64,000 nucleotides of DNA, taken from assembly GCF_029893235.1 (NCBI RefSeq), contig NZ_JARXWE010000014.1, positions 1 to 64,000 of the forward strand, written 5' to 3'. Positions 19,247 to 28,152 of the stretch are shown in pieces. The notes beneath the pieces are model-generated. The model was not told the DNA's origin, ran no database searches, and worked only from the letters and a program-made list of their open reading frames with translations. The stretch comes from Dysgonomonas sp. PH5-45. Its GTDB lineage: Bacteria; Bacteroidota; Bacteroidia; Bacteroidales; Dysgonomonadaceae. Made by a program: the position numbers and the translations under genes. The number at the start of each line of letters is the position of its first letter. The stretch's first letter is position 1.

Positions 19247-21265
19247 ATGAAGGTCTGCATAGCCGAAAAACCAAGCGTTGCCCGCGAGATAGCTGCTATT
19301 CTGGGGGCTAACGCCAAACGTGACGGATATCTGGAAGGTAACGGATATCAGGTCACATGGACTTTCGGGCATCTGTGCACCCTAAAAGAGCCTCACGAGT
19401 ATTACCCCGAATGGAAACGCTGGTCGATAGACCTGCTGCCCATGATTCCGCCGCGCTTTGGCATAAAAGTGATTGAAAACAGCGGCATAGCTAAACAGTT
19501 TGCCGTTATCGAAAAACTGGTGCAAGCCGCCACCGAGGTTATAAACTGCGGCGATGCCGGGCAGGAGGGCGAACTCATTCAGCGGTGGGTACTGCAAAAG
19601 GCAGGCTGCAAATGCCCCGTAAAGCGGTTGTGGATATCGTCGCTTACGGAAGACGCCATTCGCGAGGGTTTCCAAAAACTGAAAGACCAATCGGAGTTCG
19701 AAAAACTATACGAGGCAGGACTGTCGCGCTCCATTGGCGACTGGCTGTTGGGCATGAATGCCACACGGCTCTATACGCTGAAATACGGGCAAAACAAATC
19801 GGTGCTGTCTATCGGGCGTGTGCAAACCCCTACCCTTGCGCTGATTGTGAACCGGCAATTGGAGATAGAAAACTTCAAGCCCGAACCCTATTGGGAGTTG
19901 AAAACCGTTTACCGGGCTACCACTTTTTCCGCCACCAAAGGGCGTTTCTCTACACAGGAAGAAGGACAGGCTTTTCTGGACGAAATACGTCAATCACTTT
20001 TTCAGATTACAGACGTTAGCACCAAAAAGGGCGAAGAAGCTCCGCCACGCTTGTTCGACCTCACATCGCTGCAAGTGGAGTGTAACAAAAAATTTGCCTT
20101 CTCGGCCGAAGATACGCTCAAAACCATACAATCGCTCTACGAAAAAAAGCTGACCACCTACCCCCGTGTAGACACAACTTACCTGAGCGACGATATTTAC
20201 CCCAAAGTACCCGCTACGTTAAAGAATCTGGCGGGATACGAAGAACTGACAGCCCCTCTACTGGCGGCAGGAAAGTTACTGAAATCGAAAAAAGTGTTCG
20301 ACAATAGCAAGGTAACCGACCACCATGCCATTATACCCACAGGCGTACGGGCTAACAACATGACCGAAAACGAACGCCGGGTGTACGACCTCGTAACGCG
20401 CCGTTTTATAGCCGTTTTCTACCCCAATTGCAAGATTTCGACTACCACCGTTCTGGGCGAAGCCGCTAAGGTTGAGTTCAAAACAACGGGCAAGCAAATA
20501 CTCGATGCGGGCTGGCGTGTAGTTTTCGAGAAAAAGAACACATCTGCCCCTCAACAAGAGGACGACGAACAGAAAGAAGACGAAAACATCCTGCCCGAAT
20601 TTGTGAAAGGCGAAGCAGGCCAGCACGAACCCGCCTTAACCGAAAAATGGACGCAACCGCCCAAGTATTACACCGAAGCAACTCTGCTGCGGGCTATGGA
20701 AACCGCCGGAAAGCTGGTGGAAGACGAAGAATTGCGCGACGCCCTGAAAGAGAACGGCATAGGCCGCCCATCTACCCGTGCCAATATCATAGAAACACTC
20801 TTTAAACGAAATTACATCCGCAAAGAGCGCAAAAACCTCCATGCCACCCTGACAGGCATCCAGTTGATACAAACAATACAGGAAGAACTGCTCAAATCGG
20901 CTCAGTTGACCGGTATCTGGGAAAAAAAGTTACGTCAGATAGAGAAAAACCAATACGAACCGAAAATCTTTCTCGACGAATTGAAGCAGATGCTCATGCA
21001 GATTGTACACAACGTGAAGCACGATTTTGGTAACCGCATAACCATAGAAGAAGCCATAACCGAAAAGAAAAGTAAGGAAACAGACAAGCCCAAGAAAGAA
21101 CGCAAAAAGCGTGAGCCGAAACCCAAAGAAGAAGCTCCAAAAAACGACAGCACTCCTCAAATTTGTCCCCTCTGCGGAAAAGGGCACATCGTCAGGGGAA
21201 AAACCGCCTACGGCTGCTCCCGCTGGAAAGAAGGCTGTACCTTCCGCCGCCCTTTGGAAGGATAA
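19247..21265 (+). CDS. topB: DNA topoisomerase III
   Basis: A type IA topoisomerase that decatenates and relaxes DNA through a transient 5'-phosphotyrosine break. It has 672 residues. A Toprim domain opens the protein (VCIAEKPSVAREIA, later NCGDAGQEGELI), and the catalytic Tyr is in LTTYPRVDTTYL. The C-terminal part is lysine- and proline-rich (about 600-640) followed by a CPLCG...GCSRW zinc-ribbon-like end. Unlike many plasmid or ICE-borne TopB proteins it sits next to ribE in a housekeeping setting, and no mobility genes are adjacent. Confidence 0.93.
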   Translation: MKVCIAEKPSVAREIAAILGANAKRDGYLEGNGYQVTWTFGHLCTLKEPHEYYPEWKRWSIDLLPMIPPRFGIKVIENSGIAKQFAVIEKLVQAATEVINCGDAGQEGELIQRWVLQKAGCKCPVKRLWISSLTEDAIREGFQKLKDQSEFEKLYEAGLSRSIGDWLLGMNATRLYTLKYGQNKSVLSIGRVQTPTLALIVNRQLEIENFKPEPYWELKTVYRATTFSATKGRFSTQEEGQAFLDEIRQSLFQITDVSTKKGEEAPPRLFDLTSLQVECNKKFAFSAEDTLKTIQSLYEKKLTTYPRVDTTYLSDDIYPKVPATLKNLAGYEELTAPLLAAGKLLKSKKVFDNSKVTDHHAIIPTGVRANNMTENERRVYDLVTRRFIAVFYPNCKISTTTVLGEAAKVEFKTTGKQILDAGWRVVFEKKNTSAPQQEDDEQKEDENILPEFVKGEAGQHEPALTEKWTQPPKYYTEATLLRAMETAGKLVEDEELRDALKENGIGRPSTRANIIETLFKRNYIRKERKNLHATLTGIQLIQTIQEELLKSAQLTGIWEKKLRQIEKNQYEPKIFLDELKQMLMQIVHNVKHDFGNRITIEEAITEKKSKETDKPKKERKKREPKPKEEAPKNDSTPQICPLCGKGHIVRGKTAYGCSRWKEGCTFRRPLEG

Positions 21266-21284
21266 AATCCTTGCGTTATATTGA

Positions 21285-21356
21285 ATTGAAAGACTGTCAT
21301 TCTGAGTCTTAGCAAAGAATCCTGATTTTGATATAGAAGATGTTTCACTGCCGTTC
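21285..21356. repeat. Relic of the shared hairpin core
   Basis: An imperfect inverted repeat downstream of topB. The left arm GTCATTCTGAGTCTTAGCAA and the right arm, ending ...TTCAACATGAC, are diverged versions of the core found in the MITE-like elements at 13791, 15137 and 63544. No flanking terminal repeats of families A or B are seen here. It may act as a terminator for topB. Confidence 0.5.
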
Positions 21357-21455
21357 AACATGACAGAGAAAGCAGAGAAACATTTTCAGGCTAACCGCTC
21401 TCTGAGATACGTTCTGAACGACACGATGTGATTTAGCCAATATTTCGGCGTAATT

Positions 21456-22895
21456 TTATTGTGCTTCCTGCCGGAGTTTCTTGGCATCGATACGCTTCAC
21501 CACCTGTCCGTAAATGACAAGACCCACCGCGGCAATCAACCCGATGGCAAAGAAATAGTACCAGATATAATGGGCATGCTCGGTAGCTGCGGCATAAAGC
21601 TCGTCGGAAGCAAATTCACGGCGGTCGGGGCAGTATTTACCCAAAAGGTAGCCCGACAACCCAAAAGCCAACAGCGACGATATGAACGAATGCAATTGGC
21701 TGAAACCAAGATACAGCCCTTCTTCGCCCTTTGGCGACTGCAACGAAAAATATTCGAGGTAACGGGGCGAGATAAAACACTCGGCCAATGCCTGAAAAGC
21801 AATACCCACAATCAGCATAAAGGTGATAGGGTGCATCACTCCAAAGAAAAGTTCACCTTTGTCGAATAAGCCTCCCGCACTCATTATCAGCGCCGATATG
21901 GGAATGATAAACATACCCACCGTCATCGAAACGAGTGACGAGCGTTTCTTCATCAGTGTTGTTACAAAATTTACACAGATAAACACTATCAGCGGGTTTA
22001 CGTTGGCAATCCAACCCGGCGAAGCATCTTCGCCCACCATACGGATCACATACTTCGGCATTGTGGCATACATCTGCTGCTGCACAATCCAAAAGCCCGA
22101 AACAATGAATGTCAGTATAATAAGCCGGAAGTTCATACATACTTTACCAAAGGCATGCAACAGTTCCTTCACGCTCTTGCCCTGCCCTGTGGTGTTTGCG
22201 CTCTTATAGAAGAAGAAAACGGCAATCAGCGCAAGCAATGTCATGGTGGCGGCAAAATAGTTCAGATAAACCAGCCCTACATCACCCAGACTCTTACGCA
22301 AGGGGTCGACCACGCATTTTCCGGTAAAAGCACCTATGTTTACCATCATATAGAATATGGCATAGCCGCGTGCGCGGTTCTCTTCGGTCGTTTCGCGCGC
22401 CACGGTTCCCGATATAACCGATTTTATGAACGCCCCGCCTATAACTATAAGCAACATAATGGGTGCTATCATCCATCGATAAGGGCTTTCTTTCAGCCCC
22501 GAAAACTCAGTATCGCTACCAAAGGTTATCAGTCCGCGGTCGCTAAAGAAAGACGAGAACATCCCGTCGCCCGTACCAGCCCCGTAATGCACAAGGCCAG
22601 CATTTTCGAACATGGTGGGCAATATCGCCAAGCCCAGATAACCAATAGTAAGAAAGGTAAAGGCCGCTATGATAGAAGACCTGAAGCCTATCTTATCGGC
22701 ATAAGCACCCACAAAGGTAGGAAGCAGGTATAACAAAGCCGAAAATACCCCCGATATGGTGGCGGCCTCCATGTCTGAAAATCCCCAGACATTAGACAGG
22801 TAAATGGTTAAAACTATAAAAACAGCATAATATGCCAGCCGCTCCAACAGTTCTACTGTATTGGCGACCCAAAAAGCTCTTGGAAATTTTGCCAT
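21456..22895 (-). CDS. MFS transporter, POT/PTR-like
   Basis: A 479-residue inner-membrane carrier with about 12-14 hydrophobic segments. The N-terminus FWVANTVELLERLAYYAVF resembles the ExxER motif region of proton-dependent oligopeptide transporters; here it reads ELLER. The substrate cannot be inferred from the sequence; peptides are a guess from family resemblance. The preceding minus-strand gene ends 34 bases upstream, and only a weak hairpin with a T-run lies between them. Confidence 0.75.
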   Translation of the reverse strand: MAKFPRAFWVANTVELLERLAYYAVFIVLTIYLSNVWGFSDMEAATISGVFSALLYLLPTFVGAYADKIGFRSSIIAAFTFLTIGYLGLAILPTMFENAGLVHYGAGTGDGMFSSFFSDRGLITFGSDTEFSGLKESPYRWMIAPIMLLIVIGGAFIKSVISGTVARETTEENRARGYAIFYMMVNIGAFTGKCVVDPLRKSLGDVGLVYLNYFAATMTLLALIAVFFFYKSANTTGQGKSVKELLHAFGKVCMNFRLIILTFIVSGFWIVQQQMYATMPKYVIRMVGEDASPGWIANVNPLIVFICVNFVTTLMKKRSSLVSMTVGMFIIPISALIMSAGGLFDKGELFFGVMHPITFMLIVGIAFQALAECFISPRYLEYFSLQSPKGEEGLYLGFSQLHSFISSLLAFGLSGYLLGKYCPDRREFASDELYAAATEHAHYIWYYFFAIGLIAAVGLVIYGQVVKRIDAKKLRQEAQ

Positions 22896-22929
22896 GCAAA
22901 AAAAGATTTATGACACACTCCCTGCGGTG

Positions 22930-23613
22930 TCAAAAAGGTTTAATAAAATACGTCAGCCGGGCATATGCCACCCTGTTGGCCGACCGTGTGAAATAGTCCG
23001 ATTTACTGTTATGGTATATATCGCCCAAGCTAAAGGCATAACGCCCCTCGAACATAAAGTTACCCACTCCGGTGCGAAACTCCACACCCAAGCCCGCTAT
23101 CAAACCATAATCGAACTTGATATCGGCATCCCTGTAATATTGATAGGTAATCATATTGGCAGGAATATCCTCCGAAACCAACAGTTTTTTCAGATTATCG
23201 TTCATCGTTTCTTTTTCGCTCAGCAGCAAACCTATTTTAGGCCCGATGTTTATGACGAAGCGTACTTTATCGCCAATGGTGATGTGCGTCATAAAAGGCA
23301 GTTCAAGGTAATTGAGCCGGTGGCTGTGTTCGTAACCGCCGGGGTTATCCTTAAAATCGGTTTCCCATCCCAAACGGCTGTAATTAAGTTCGGCAAGGAC
23401 GCCTACATATTTTTCGGCAATGTAACGTGCCGAGAGGCCGCCATGAAAACCCATCGTATATTTTGTTTTCAGCTTGGGGTCGGTGTCGACGGTCGAAAAC
23501 GTGGGCCCGAACCCTACCCCGAAATTCCATTCGGGCTTGAAGGCATTATCTTGCGCATTCAGGTTCAATGCCGCAATTATAAAGAAAAAAGCGTATATTA
23601 TTTTTCTGGTCAT
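22930..23613 (-). CDS. PorT-like outer-membrane beta-barrel protein
   Basis: A 227-residue protein with a signal peptide (about 1-20, ending NLNAQ) and alternating amphipathic strands, ending in an aromatic residue (ARLTYFIKPF), as expected for an outer-membrane barrel. Segments such as FGVGFGPTFS and GFHGGLSARYIAEKYVG match the porin-family/PorT-like group in Bacteroidetes. Its ATG overlaps the stop of the LysM gene by 4 bases, so translation is probably coupled. Function is unknown; membership in the type IX secretion system should not be assumed. Confidence 0.8.
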   Translation of the reverse strand: MTRKIIYAFFFIIAALNLNAQDNAFKPEWNFGVGFGPTFSTVDTDPKLKTKYTMGFHGGLSARYIAEKYVGVLAELNYSRLGWETDFKDNPGGYEHSHRLNYLELPFMTHITIGDKVRFVINIGPKIGLLLSEKETMNDNLKKLLVSEDIPANMITYQYYRDADIKFDYGLIAGLGVEFRTGVGNFMFEGRYAFSLGDIYHNSKSDYFTRSANRVAYARLTYFIKPF

Positions 23614-25346
23614 TCTTTGCTCAAATCAACTTTTTCGATACCCAAATCCTTGAAACACACAAAATAGATACCATTGTTCAGATAGCCCTCATTCTTGCTG
23701 CGGGTGATGAAATGGAATGCCGTTTGCAGGGGTGTGTATTTAACTTTCGACATTTTGTCTTCAAAATCTTTTCCGTATTCTTTTTTCAGAGGTAAGAAAA
23801 ACATTCCCGTGTCGTAGCCCAGCATTGCATATTTAGGGAACGAAACCATCATTGTTTTATTATAAGCCCGTTTGTATTTGGCCTCGAAAGATGACAGGCA
23901 GTTCTTTTCAACAAAAAAAGAAGTGTAGATAATGGCGTTAAACTTCCGCAAATCGCCATAAACATTGGTATAAGCTTGCCAGTCGGGATATCCGAACAAA
24001 CTGATATCGTACTGCCCCGCGGTTTGGTTAGCACTAAGGGCTTTCAGCCCGGCAAGTAGTTTCCCCAATGTTTGCGAAGTACTCGACGATGGCACTATTA
24101 TATTCTTTGCCGACGACGACAGCACCGTGGGCAGCGACTCGCTCAGTTCGGAAGTCATTTGCAGTTCTTTTACACTGCCTCCTGCTTCGTGCAAGTTTGT
24201 TTTGAGCATCGACACAAAGTCCGACTTATCGGTATTCGAATTGTCGGTGAGCAGGATGATATTATAATTCTTGAACCTTTGGGTAAACAAACGGCTTACC
24301 TTTGGCGACATAGAGGCATGCGACATACATACCTGAAAGGCGTTTTCGTTCCCGAAAACATCCGACGACTTTGTGGGGAAAGGTATCACATACTTTATGC
24401 CCCTCTGCTTTGTGTAGCTAGACAGGAGAGCTATCTGCCCTAGCGACGAACCGCCTATTATCATATCCAAATTGGCAATATCGCTCGATTCGAGCAATGC
24501 CTCCAGTTTTTTGTTGTCGGTTGCCGTACCTATGTCGAAGGTATAAACTTCGAGCGAATATCCCTTTGCTTTCAAGTCGGATATCGCCAAGAGCATCCCT
24601 TCGTAATATTCAATGAAACGAAGATGCTGGTTGTTTGTTTTGTCCAGAAACGGCAAAAGAACTCCAACCCGTGTCACAACGTCCTTCGTTTTGTTATCTT
24701 TGGTCGCTTCTGTGGCAACAACTTCTTGCCGCGGAGTGGTTGCATTGGTGGCCGGTTGCGATTTATCTGCCACAACTTTCCCTTTGGCCGGTATCACCAA
24801 TTCCTGATTCATAGCCAGTCCCGATTTGACCGAGGGGTTGGCTATCAGTAAATCCTCGACCGTAACATCATACATCCGCGATATTCCGTAAAGTGTCTCT
24901 TTGGGTGCTACCTTATGGATTATTTTATCGGTTGTTTGCTGTTGAGGCTTGCTAACGGGCGAGGTTTCGGGCACACGTATCGCCTTACCTTCCTTTATAC
25001 CTTCGGTTCCCAGTTTTGGGTTTGCATTCAGTATATCTTCGACCGTAGTATTAAACTTTTTAGAAATAGAATAGAGCGTTTCTCCTTTTTCGGGCTTATA
25101 CGAAAAATACTTCACCGTTTGGGGAATCACCAGCACATCGCCCACCTTCATTCCTTCTTTGGCTTTGGGGTTAGCCGCGTAAAGCTCGTTTAAGGTTATA
25201 CCATTGGCCTTTGCTAAGGAATAGGCGGTTTCGCCCGGAGCAACCACATGGTTAGTACTTTTTTTAGGATTGTTGGCCAAAGCCACGTTAACACCCACAA
25301 AGAAAAACAATGTGGTAAACAGTAGGGCTATGCTCTTTTTTTTCAT
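23610..25346 (-). CDS. LysM protein with a periplasmic-binding-protein-like domain
   Basis: A 578-residue exported protein. A signal peptide (about 1-25) precedes three LysM units at about 33-75, 81-126 and 143-186, each beginning with a GET(A/L)YS or KETLYG motif. A Ser/Thr-rich linker follows, then a type 1 periplasmic-binding-like fold (about 224-575; VGVLLPFLDK at its start). LysM units bind peptidoglycan, so the protein probably places a ligand-binding domain on the cell wall. The neighbouring PorT-like barrel overlaps by 4 bases. The ligand is unknown. Confidence 0.85.
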   Translation of the reverse strand: MKKKSIALLFTTLFFFVGVNVALANNPKKSTNHVVAPGETAYSLAKANGITLNELYAANPKAKEGMKVGDVLVIPQTVKYFSYKPEKGETLYSISKKFNTTVEDILNANPKLGTEGIKEGKAIRVPETSPVSKPQQQTTDKIIHKVAPKETLYGISRMYDVTVEDLLIANPSVKSGLAMNQELVIPAKGKVVADKSQPATNATTPRQEVVATEATKDNKTKDVVTRVGVLLPFLDKTNNQHLRFIEYYEGMLLAISDLKAKGYSLEVYTFDIGTATDNKKLEALLESSDIANLDMIIGGSSLGQIALLSSYTKQRGIKYVIPFPTKSSDVFGNENAFQVCMSHASMSPKVSRLFTQRFKNYNIILLTDNSNTDKSDFVSMLKTNLHEAGGSVKELQMTSELSESLPTVLSSSAKNIIVPSSSTSQTLGKLLAGLKALSANQTAGQYDISLFGYPDWQAYTNVYGDLRKFNAIIYTSFFVEKNCLSSFEAKYKRAYNKTMMVSFPKYAMLGYDTGMFFLPLKKEYGKDFEDKMSKVKYTPLQTAFHFITRSKNEGYLNNGIYFVCFKDLGIEKVDLSKE

Positions 25347-25402
25347 ATAGTCATAGTTTGTTTTTATTCCGAAACCTAACCAGCACCGCGCGTGCGGGAC
25401 AG

Positions 25403-26137
25403 TTATTTGTACTTATCCCACAGGTCGCTGTAAATCACATCGCGGGTTTTGTTCATCAACTCCGCTTTTTTCTCATCGGTCAGTCCTTCGGTTTCTATTG
25501 GTTTGTGTATTACGAGTTCAAGTTTTTTGCCAAGGTTTATCATGTACGACCCTATCTTCATCACCTCGATAGGCCCGTTCAGGGTTAAGGGCACGATAGG
25601 CAGGTGCATGTCTTCGGCTATCACAAATGCGCCTTTCTTAAATTTGCCCATCTTTCCGGTCGATGTTCTCGACCCTTCGGGGAATATTGTCATCGAAACG
25701 CCATCTTCAAGCTCGCGCTTGGCTTTGTCTATCGTTCTTTTTATTGCCCGTGGGCTTGAGTTATCTACATAAACATGGCCTATCACTTCGCACGCCTTGC
25801 CCACTAAGGGAATTTTGCGAAGGCTTTGTTTTTGCACCCATTTGGTTTTTGTTCCGAGATAGCCGTAGATAAGAAAAATATCGAATGCTCCTTGGTGATT
25901 GGCAACAAACACATACGACTGGTTGGGGTCGAGTTCGACCTCTGTTCTCACCTTGACACGGCACAAGGCCAAGCGACACGCTACTTTTCCCCAATACCGG
26001 GGCGGAATGTATCCCCAAAAACTCCGTTTGCCGCACAAACAGCCTATTATAGCCGACAAAGCTGTCAATATAGTTGCAAGCAAAAATATTGGTATAAATA
26101 TAACTATCAGATAAATAACAGATAAAAAAGTCTTCAT
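25403..26137 (-). CDS. plsC: 1-acyl-sn-glycerol-3-phosphate acyltransferase
   Basis: Acylates lysophosphatidic acid to phosphatidic acid at the inner membrane in phospholipid synthesis. It has 244 residues. A hydrophobic N-terminal segment is followed by the catalytic NHQGAFD (HX4D) box and the FPEGSRT acceptor-binding box. A good promoter (26187-26217) lies just upstream. The LysM gene follows 56 bases downstream and may be partly co-transcribed. Confidence 0.92.
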   Translation of the reverse strand: MKTFLSVIYLIVIFIPIFLLATILTALSAIIGCLCGKRSFWGYIPPRYWGKVACRLALCRVKVRTEVELDPNQSYVFVANHQGAFDIFLIYGYLGTKTKWVQKQSLRKIPLVGKACEVIGHVYVDNSSPRAIKRTIDKAKRELEDGVSMTIFPEGSRTSTGKMGKFKKGAFVIAEDMHLPIVPLTLNGPIEVMKIGSYMINLGKKLELVIHKPIETEGLTDEKKAELMNKTRDVIYSDLWDKYK

Positions 26138-26186
26138 TTTTATTTAACCTACGGCTGCAAGATTTTTTTAGACCCAGCTCAATATA

Positions 26187-26217
26187 CAAAAATACTTTAA
26201 AATTTTATTCCAACAAA
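26187..26217 (-). promoter_or_regulatory. Promoter of plsC
   Basis: TTTG (26214-26217), a 19-base spacer and TATTTTTG (26187-26194) on the minus strand, about 50 bases before the plsC start. Confidence 0.6.
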
Positions 26218-26253
26218 CATAATTAACACCTTACATCATTGCCGCAAACAAAA

Positions 26254-26283
26254 AAAGGAAACAGACCTCCGCCTGCTTCCTTT
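26254..26283 (-). terminator. Intrinsic terminator of the Lrp/AsnC gene
   Basis: An 11-base stem with one G-U pair (26254-26264 with 26273-26283), followed on the minus strand by a T-run and TTTG. It begins about 30 bases past the stop at 26314. Confidence 0.75.
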
Positions 26284-26313
26284 CCTTGATTATAATGATT
26301 GGGAAATCTCCCC

Positions 26314-26769
26314 TCAGAGAGATATTTGCCTTTCAAAAACTTCTTCGAACAAGATAGAAGTCTCTATTAATGTGAATCCCAGCGGAAATAGTCGCTCTTG
26401 AATTACCCGTTGCAACTCCTTGTTGTTGTGAGCCACTACTTTCAGCACCATATCATTTTGTCCCGAAGTAAAGTAACATCCCACAATTTCAGGAATGTTA
26501 AGCAGCGTTTTTTTCAACTCTTTAAGATCGGAGGTTTTTCCAATCGCTACATTAACAAAGGCACAGGTTTCGTAGCCTATCTTGTTTATGTCGAATAAGA
26601 ATCTGGAACCTTTTATTATACCTGTATCCACTAAGCGATTTATTCGCTGATGGATAGCCGCGCCCGACACGTTACACTCCCTTGCCACTTCAAGAAAAGG
26701 GATTCGAGCATTCTCACCTATAAGTTTTAGAATTTTTATGTCTAAATCGTCAATTTGTTCATTCTTCAT
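26314..26769 (-). CDS. Lrp/AsnC family transcription regulator
   Basis: A 151-residue regulator. The N-terminal helix-turn-helix (IDDLDIKILKLIGENARIPF, then HQRINRLVDTGII) binds DNA, and the C-terminal half is an RAM ligand-binding and oligomerisation domain. The frame is open three codons further upstream, but MKNEQIDDLD is the usual start. It is a single gene with its own promoter (26871-26902) and terminator, and a leader of about 100 bases that could allow autoregulation. The effector (probably an amino acid) is not predictable. Confidence 0.88.
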   Translation of the reverse strand: MKNEQIDDLDIKILKLIGENARIPFLEVARECNVSGAAIHQRINRLVDTGIIKGSRFLFDINKIGYETCAFVNVAIGKTSDLKELKKTLLNIPEIVGCYFTSGQNDMVLKVVAHNNKELQRVIQERLFPLGFTLIETSILFEEVFERQISL

Positions 26770-26870
26770 ATCACACATCTTTTTTTTCGAAAAGATTTAT
26801 TTGAGTATAAATCTTTCGCTTATCAACAACTTCGAATTATCTTTATCTTCTCTTACTTACTATACTTCTA

Positions 26871-26902
26871 CAAAAGTAATCTTTTTTTGAATAATTGAGC
26901 AA
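26871..26902 (-). promoter_or_regulatory. Promoter of the Lrp/AsnC gene
   Basis: TACTTTTG (26871-26878) on the minus strand, with TTG 21 bases further upstream (26900-26902). The leader of about 100 bases before the start codon has no obvious structure. Confidence 0.5.
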
Positions 26903-26926
26903 CATTTGCAACTCATTTTTTCAATT

Positions 26927-28114
26927 TTAACTACAAAAACGTATTGCAAGAAAAGAAAATAACCCAACTGATGTGCATAATGCCCTTTCGTCTATCAAAA
27001 AGGTAGGAGTGTGTAATCCGGTGCTGAAGCCGGAACCTTTCACCCCAAAACGGTAGAAGGTGGCAGGATATGCTTGCGAGAAAAAGCCGAAATCTTCGGC
27101 CGTCATACGGCGGGGAAGCCCCAATATTTTTTCTTCGGGCAGATACTCGCGTGCAAAGTTTTTCATCATGTCAGTCACCCCTTCGTGGTTGGTTGTGCAG
27201 GGATATCCGTCGTTCAGCCTTATATCGCACCGGCAGCCATAGGCTGCTGCCGTATCTGTGGCAATGGTACGAATAGCCGATTTTAACATTTGCCTTTCGT
27301 CCTCGTCCATACAGCGCAACGAGCCATCCAGATAAACTTCGTCGGGAATCACATTCGTAGCACCATTAGCCACAAATCGCCCAAACGACAGAACCGCCGG
27401 CTTGAAAGGGTTAGACCGCCGGCTAACCACCTGTTGCATAGAAACCAATATTTGCGCGGCTGCCAAAACCGTATCGGCATGTTCGTGCGGTAAAGCCCCG
27501 TGCCCACCCTTACCGCGAACGGTGATATGAACCTCGTCGGCCGATGCCATAATTGTTCCGCTTTCAAAGCCTACCGTCCCTACCTCATAATCTACATAAG
27601 CATGCTGCCCGATAATGGCATCGGGTCTGAATTCATCAAAAACCCCGTCTTTTAGCATCAGGCTTGCTCCGCCCGGATCTTTCTCTTCGCCGGGCTGAAA
27701 AACCAAAAGGACGGTACCCTTCAACCGGTCTTTCAATTCGCTGATGATACGGGCTGCCGACAGCAAACTCGCCGTATGCACATCGTGTCCGCAGGCGTGC
27801 ATCACACCTTCGTGTACAGACCTGAAATCGACATCATTCTCTTCCTGTATGGGCAGAGCGTCCATATCGGCACGCAAAGCTATCACTTTCGACTTCGCCT
27901 CACGCCCCTCTATCCAGCCCAAAACACCATATCCGCCAACGTTAGCCCGGTAAGGGATGCCCAACTTTTTGAGGCAAGCCTGCACGTAAGCCGCCGTTTC
28001 CTTCTCCCGATACGACAGTTCCGGATAACGGTGCAGGTGCTTATAATGGGTAAGCGTTTCTTGGAAATATTGCTCTGTTTTATTTCTGATAATGTCGGCT
28101 AAGCTACTGTCCAT
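26927..28114 (-). CDS. M20 family amidohydrolase
   Basis: A 395-residue metallohydrolase of the IAA-amino-acid hydrolase / N-acyl-amino-acid deacylase type. Metal ligands are visible in order: HACGHDVHT, FQPGEE and GQHAY, then H in STGLHTPTF near the C-terminus; ALRADMDALPIQE precedes them. The lid domain (about 190-300) is present. Likely substrates are N-acylated amino acids or small peptides. It has no signal peptide, so it is cytoplasmic. It starts 38 bases after the WG-repeat gene; a TACTTTTA sequence at 28136-28143 might be a -7 box. Confidence 0.88.
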   Translation of the reverse strand: MDSSLADIIRNKTEQYFQETLTHYKHLHRYPELSYREKETAAYVQACLKKLGIPYRANVGGYGVLGWIEGREAKSKVIALRADMDALPIQEENDVDFRSVHEGVMHACGHDVHTASLLSAARIISELKDRLKGTVLLVFQPGEEKDPGGASLMLKDGVFDEFRPDAIIGQHAYVDYEVGTVGFESGTIMASADEVHITVRGKGGHGALPHEHADTVLAAAQILVSMQQVVSRRSNPFKPAVLSFGRFVANGATNVIPDEVYLDGSLRCMDEDERQMLKSAIRTIATDTAAAYGCRCDIRLNDGYPCTTNHEGVTDMMKNFAREYLPEEKILGLPRRMTAEDFGFFSQAYPATFYRFGVKGSGFSTGLHTPTFLIDERALCTSVGLFSFLAIRFCS

Positions 28115-28152
28115 TTTGTGAAGCGATTTATGCCTGTAAAAGTAATAAAAAA

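Noticed and set aside
19247-21265. An integrative element indicated by topB
   Set aside because: TopB is often borne by ICEs, but here no integrase, relaxase, Tra genes or attachment repeats surround it, and it is paired with ribE.
22930-23613. A type IX secretion component because of PorT-like resemblance
   Set aside because: Generic barrel features only; no other por/gld genes in the window.
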